9,519 bases of DNA from an uncultured bacterium (GTDB lineage Bacteria > Pseudomonadota > Alphaproteobacteria > CAISDR01), in NCBI GenBank assembly GCA_903884125.1, contig CAISDR010000480.1:1-9519 (forward strand), in the 5' to 3' direction. The translations under genes and the position numbers were made by a program. This document shows, one piece after another, positions 6,581 through 9,519 of this stretch (the stretch's first letter is position 1; each line of letters starts with the position of its first letter). Below the pieces are notes generated by a model. It worked only from the letters and a program-made list of their open reading frames with translations. It searched no databases and was not told the origin of the DNA.

Positions 6581-6596
6581 CGGCGCTAGATCGCCG
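6581..6596. terminator. weak hairpin at convergent gene ends
   Basis: CGGCG-CTAGAT-CGCCG forms a 5-bp GC stem that straddles the flavoprotein stop codon in the 30-bp gap between the convergent genes. The position suits a bidirectional terminator, but the stem is short, the loop includes the stop codon, and no T-run follows on either strand. Confidence 0.18.
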
Positions 6597-8145
6597 CAGG
6601 TAGCGTGAGGCCAAGATAACGGCCAAGAGCCACTGCTGGCGTAACTGTGCCACCATTTACAACTACATCGCCATGCGTTTGCCATCCACCAGCAACCTCA
6701 CCGACAGCATACAGGCCGGGTATCGGACGCCCTTCCTTGGTGATCACGCGCATGTCGCCGTCAATATCGATGCCCGCCCACCCGAATATGGCGCTGCCAA
6801 GGCACTGTACCGCGTAGAAGGGGCCTTTGGTTACCGGTAAAGGCATGTGGCTTCTACCGAGCGGATCTGACTTGGTTTCAACGCTTTGGTTATAGGCATT
6901 AACGGTTGCAAGCAGCGTTGCTGATGGCACCTTTATCTTTTCAGCGAGTTCATCCAGCGATCCGGCCTTTGCAAACATCGGATGGGACTCAAAGGCCTTC
7001 TGTTGCTGATCCTTGTTCAATTTGACAAATAGCGGGGGCGCCTTGTCGTAAATCTCCTGATCCCAGACCAGCCAGCAGGCCATACCGGGCTGGCTTGTCT
7101 GTGCCCGCTCCAAAGTATCGATATCGGAATCCTCCGCCACATAGCGATTGCCCAGCGTGTTGACCTCGATTTCCCATGGTAGGCGGAAACGAGGGTTAAG
7201 TTCGTGGCCAATATTGGTGAATGCCGGTGATGGGAAATTGCGGTCGCTCAGGATCACACCGCGGTGAGCAACAAATTTTTCGCCGCCGCTAACATGTCCG
7301 CCAGCCTTAACGCCCATTACAATGCCATCGCCATTGCTAAACGGATAAACGCGCAATGAATACAGCGGCTTGCCGTTATACTTTTCAAACAGTTCCTTGT
7401 TCATCAGGCAGCCGCCGGATGCGAGCACTATATTGCGTCCATTGTACTGCGTCCGAACGCCGTCGGCACTCTCAACGATCACCCCGGTAACCCGTTTGTC
7501 GCGGCTCTGGACCAGTTCCTTAGCGCCGGTATTCATCAATACCCGTAAGTTACCGCCGGCCTCGGCCTTTAGAAATTCGGGCAGCATCCGGGCAACAAGT
7601 GCGCGTCCGCTTCCAATGGGGCTGATATATCGCGGGATGTTGAAATCGGCGTGTCCCGTACCCTTCACCGGGTCAGACGGGGGCAGCGTCATACCAAGTT
7701 CCTCAAGCCAGTCGACAACTGCTGCGGCATTGTCAACAAACCGACGCATCACGGGTGGATTTGCCTGATAATGGCAAAGGCGCATGACATCGGCAAAAAA
7801 CTGGTTTGGATCGTCCGCGATACCCTTGCGGGCCTGCAGCCGTGTACCTGCCGCCGACATGTTGCCGCCCGCGAGGAAAAGAGTGCCACCAATCTGGGGG
7901 GCTTTCTCGATAACCAAAACCTTTGCACCGCGCTTGGCACCGTGAATGGCCAAAGGAACACCCGCGGTCCCACCGCCAATAGCTATAATGTCGTATCGGA
8001 TTTTTGAATCTACGGGATATTCCGCCCCGTCTTCAGCATAAGCGACCCGCGCACCCCCGATCGCAAACATAGTAGCGGAAGCAGCCAGTCCCTGAATAAA
8101 TTTGCGCTTTGAGGGGCCTTTTTTGTCGACTGGTCTTTCGGTCAT
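6586..8145 (-). CDS. Tat-type FAD-binding flavoprotein oxidoreductase (fumarate reductase / ketosteroid dehydrogenase superfamily)
   Basis: 519 residues from ATG at 8145, where GGGG lies 6 nt upstream; ATGs at 8148 and 8160 are in frame but have worse or no ribosome binding sites. Residues below count from 8145. The N-terminus has SKRKFIQG (12-19), a KR variant of the twin-arginine motif, a hydrophobic stretch and VAYA before ED as a likely cleavage site near 37, suggesting a periplasmic enzyme. The FAD_binding_2 fold follows: GGGTAG at 57-62, ribose-binding E at about 80, IGGTLFLAGG (85-94) near the flavin, and GLYAVGEVAGG (477-487) closing the FAD site. The C-terminal NGGTVTPAVALGRYLG keeps the Arg of this superfamily. 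The stretch around GSAIFGWAGIDID lacks the HHTMGG-type histidine of true fumarate reductases, so the substrate is probably not fumarate. It lies 104 bp downstream of the molybdenum hydroxylase on the same strand. Confidence 0.9.
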   Translation of the reverse strand: MTERPVDKKGPSKRKFIQGLAASATMFAIGGARVAYAEDGAEYPVDSKIRYDIIAIGGGTAGVPLAIHGAKRGAKVLVIEKAPQIGGTLFLAGGNMSAAGTRLQARKGIADDPNQFFADVMRLCHYQANPPVMRRFVDNAAAVVDWLEELGMTLPPSDPVKGTGHADFNIPRYISPIGSGRALVARMLPEFLKAEAGGNLRVLMNTGAKELVQSRDKRVTGVIVESADGVRTQYNGRNIVLASGGCLMNKELFEKYNGKPLYSLRVYPFSNGDGIVMGVKAGGHVSGGEKFVAHRGVILSDRNFPSPAFTNIGHELNPRFRLPWEIEVNTLGNRYVAEDSDIDTLERAQTSQPGMACWLVWDQEIYDKAPPLFVKLNKDQQQKAFESHPMFAKAGSLDELAEKIKVPSATLLATVNAYNQSVETKSDPLGRSHMPLPVTKGPFYAVQCLGSAIFGWAGIDIDGDMRVITKEGRPIPGLYAVGEVAGGWQTHGDVVVNGGTVTPAVALGRYLGLTLPAAI

Positions 8146-8227
8146 CATTCGCCCCGGCATTTAGCTGAAAGTTAGACGCATCGATCATTGCATCACTAAT
8201 GAAAAATGCCGCCCCTCATATAGCCGC

Positions 8228-8242
8228 GACCGATATTCGGTC
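8228..8242. promoter_or_regulatory. candidate operator: perfect 15-bp palindrome (copy 2)
   Basis: GACCGATATTCGGTC is a perfect 6-3-6 palindrome 83 bp upstream of the flavoprotein start. On the minus strand it lies between CTGACC (possible -35, partly overlapping) and TATATG (possible -10) with a 16-nt spacer, both only 4 of 6 matches. It matches 14 of 15 positions of the site at 2727-2741 upstream of the monooxygenase. It could be an operator for an internal promoter within the hydroxylase/flavoprotein unit. Confidence 0.45.
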
Positions 8243-8249
8243 AGAGCAA

Positions 8250-9519
8250 TTACCCCTTCAGTAGGTTTGGATCGATTGGCAATTCGCGGATGCGCACCCC
8301 CGTGGCAGCATATATTGCATTGGTAAGCGCCGGAATAACAGGAGGAAGCGCCGGTTCACCAAGGCCGGTCGGTGGCCCTTCGCTTTTGATGAAGCTTACA
8401 TCGACCGGCACCGAGTCTGGCATGCGCATAAGCGGATATGTGTCAAAATTTGCCAGATTTGCAGCACCGCTCTCGATAGTGACCTTCTGAAAGAGTGCTG
8501 TTGAAATGCCATCCAATACGGCGCCCTGCACCTGATTGACCGCATTCAGTGGGTTGATGACCACACTTCCAATATCACCGACAACCCACACCTGCTTGAT
8601 TTTGGGTGTGCCGTCGCGTTCAACGCTAACCTTTACCACCTCGGCAAAATAGCCGCGCGAACTGCGGTGAAAAGCAATGCCCATGCCAGTCCGCGGGGGG
8701 AGATTCAGGCGGTCCGCCCAGCCCGATTTTTCCGCCACCGCAACCAGCACCGCGCGCATGCGGTGCACATCGTAAAAGGCCAGTCCCTCTCCATGAGACG
8801 TATCACCAAGGAGATCCAATCGGAACTGAAGCGGGTCCACACCGGCCGCATGGGCCAATTCATCAACAAAGGATTGGACAACAAAGGAAATCGCGTTGTG
8901 GCCGGGCGAGCGAAACGGCCCGATTGGAACGCCAATCGGGATAGAGGAAACGCCTAGCTGATAGTTTGGTACGAAACGTGCTGGAAATTCGATAGCGGCC
9001 ATTTCGGCATGCGACGCAAACTCGGTCTCTACAGCATAGGTTACAAAGTGGTCTCTCCAGGCAACCAACTTGCCCGACGCGTCGAGACCCCCCTGAAGAA
9101 AGTGGAACCCACCGGGACGATAGAAGTCCTGTTGCAAGTCGTCTTCGCGGCTCCATAACAATTGAACTGGCCGACCCGTTTCGCGCGCAATCCAGGCGGC
9201 CTCGACCATGTAATCATTTGCCGCCCGTCGCCCAAACCCACCGCCGCCGCGCACCAGGTTGATCTTGATATCCTCTTGCCGGATATCAAGGGTCTTTGCG
9301 ACGATCTGTCGTCCACGATCAGGGATTTGACTTGCTGCCCAAATCTCCAGACTGCCTCCATCGAACCGGGCCGTACAATTCTGCGGTTCAAGTGTTGCGT
9401 GAGCCAGAAATGGATAAGCATAAGTGGCCGTGACACGCCGCGCAGCTTTAGCCACCGCGTCATCAAAACCGCCCTCACTATATGCTGTTTTTTCTGGAAA
9501 CTTTTTAGCCAGCTGAAAC
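8250..9519 (-). CDS. molybdopterin-binding hydroxylase large subunit, IorB / xanthine dehydrogenase family (N-terminus cut by window edge)
   Basis: 422 codons are visible, open to the right edge. An apparent GTG start at 9455 is an internal valine: the same frame continues without a stop to 9518, and the residues there lead into the family-typical TYAYPFLAHATLEP. The full family length is about 700-780 residues, so roughly the C-terminal 55-60% is present. RGGGGFGRRAANDY (about 9210-9250) is the loop binding the molybdopterin cytosine dinucleotide cofactor; GPFRSPGHN and DELAHAAGVDPLQFR are typical of isoquinoline 1-oxidoreductase and related periplasmic dehydrogenases. The active-site glutamate is in GLGEPALPP (codon near 8356). 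These enzymes hydroxylate N-heterocycles or oxidise aldehydes using water and pass electrons through a small [2Fe-2S] subunit. No such gene follows here, so it should lie upstream, outside the window. A Tat signal is expected for this branch but not visible. Confidence 0.92.
   Translation of the reverse strand, partial: FQLAKKFPEKTAYSEGGFDDAVAKAARRVTATYAYPFLAHATLEPQNCTARFDGGSLEIWAASQIPDRGRQIVAKTLDIRQEDIKINLVRGGGGFGRRAANDYMVEAAWIARETGRPVQLLWSREDDLQQDFYRPGGFHFLQGGLDASGKLVAWRDHFVTYAVETEFASHAEMAAIEFPARFVPNYQLGVSSIPIGVPIGPFRSPGHNAISFVVQSFVDELAHAAGVDPLQFRLDLLGDTSHGEGLAFYDVHRMRAVLVAVAEKSGWADRLNLPPRTGMGIAFHRSSRGYFAEVVKVSVERDGTPKIKQVWVVGDIGSVVINPLNAVNQVQGAVLDGISTALFQKVTIESGAANLANFDTYPLMRMPDSVPVDVSFIKSEGPPTGLGEPALPPVIPALTNAIYAATGVRIRELPIDPNLLKG

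Noticed and set aside
7370..8007. Two overlapping plus-strand frames of 118-132 codons
   Set aside because: They are antisense to the conserved FAD-binding flavoprotein and have no recognisable features.

Overview
The window looks like chromosomal DNA of an alphaproteobacterium, most likely a sphingomonad (Sphingomonadales). This is inferred from the gene set: twin-arginine-exported oxidoreductases, an IorB-type molybdenum hydroxylase, an ActP-like symporter, and IclR and FadR-type GntR regulators beside catabolic enzymes. Base composition is moderately GC-rich by eye. No rRNA, tRNA, CRISPR array, insertion sequence or integrase was seen. All coding regions are intact; two run off the window edges.

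Layout from left to right. On the minus strand lie a SAM-dependent methyltransferase with an unexpected twin-arginine signal (1-1182, C-terminus outside the window), a possible 38-residue ORF that exactly fills the gap before it (1179-1295), an FAD-dependent aromatic-ring monooxygenase (1295-2467), a 317-bp gene-free stretch, and an IclR-family regulator (2785-3603). A 263-bp divergent intergenic region rich in inverted repeats (3604-3866) separates IclR from a plus-strand pair: an 80-residue two-helix membrane protein (3867-4109) overlapping a sodium:solute symporter of the ActP/MctC type (4102-5598). A plus-strand GntR/FCD regulator follows (5818-6555). It converges on a minus-strand unit holding a Tat-type FAD flavoprotein (6586-8145) and, upstream of it, the C-terminal part of a molybdopterin-binding hydroxylase (8250-9519).

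How the parts may fit together (inference): this is a catabolic locus. The symporter pair would import an organic acid, the ring monooxygenase and the molybdenum hydroxylase would insert oxygen into an aromatic or N-heterocyclic substrate, the flavoprotein would oxidise or reduce a C-C bond, and IclR and GntR would sense pathway acids. The substrate cannot be read from sequence. The most unusual points are a methyltransferase carrying a Tat signal, the exact-fit Cys-rich mini-ORF, and a nearly identical 15-bp palindrome upstream of both the monooxygenase and the flavoprotein, which could be a shared operator linking the two minus-strand units.
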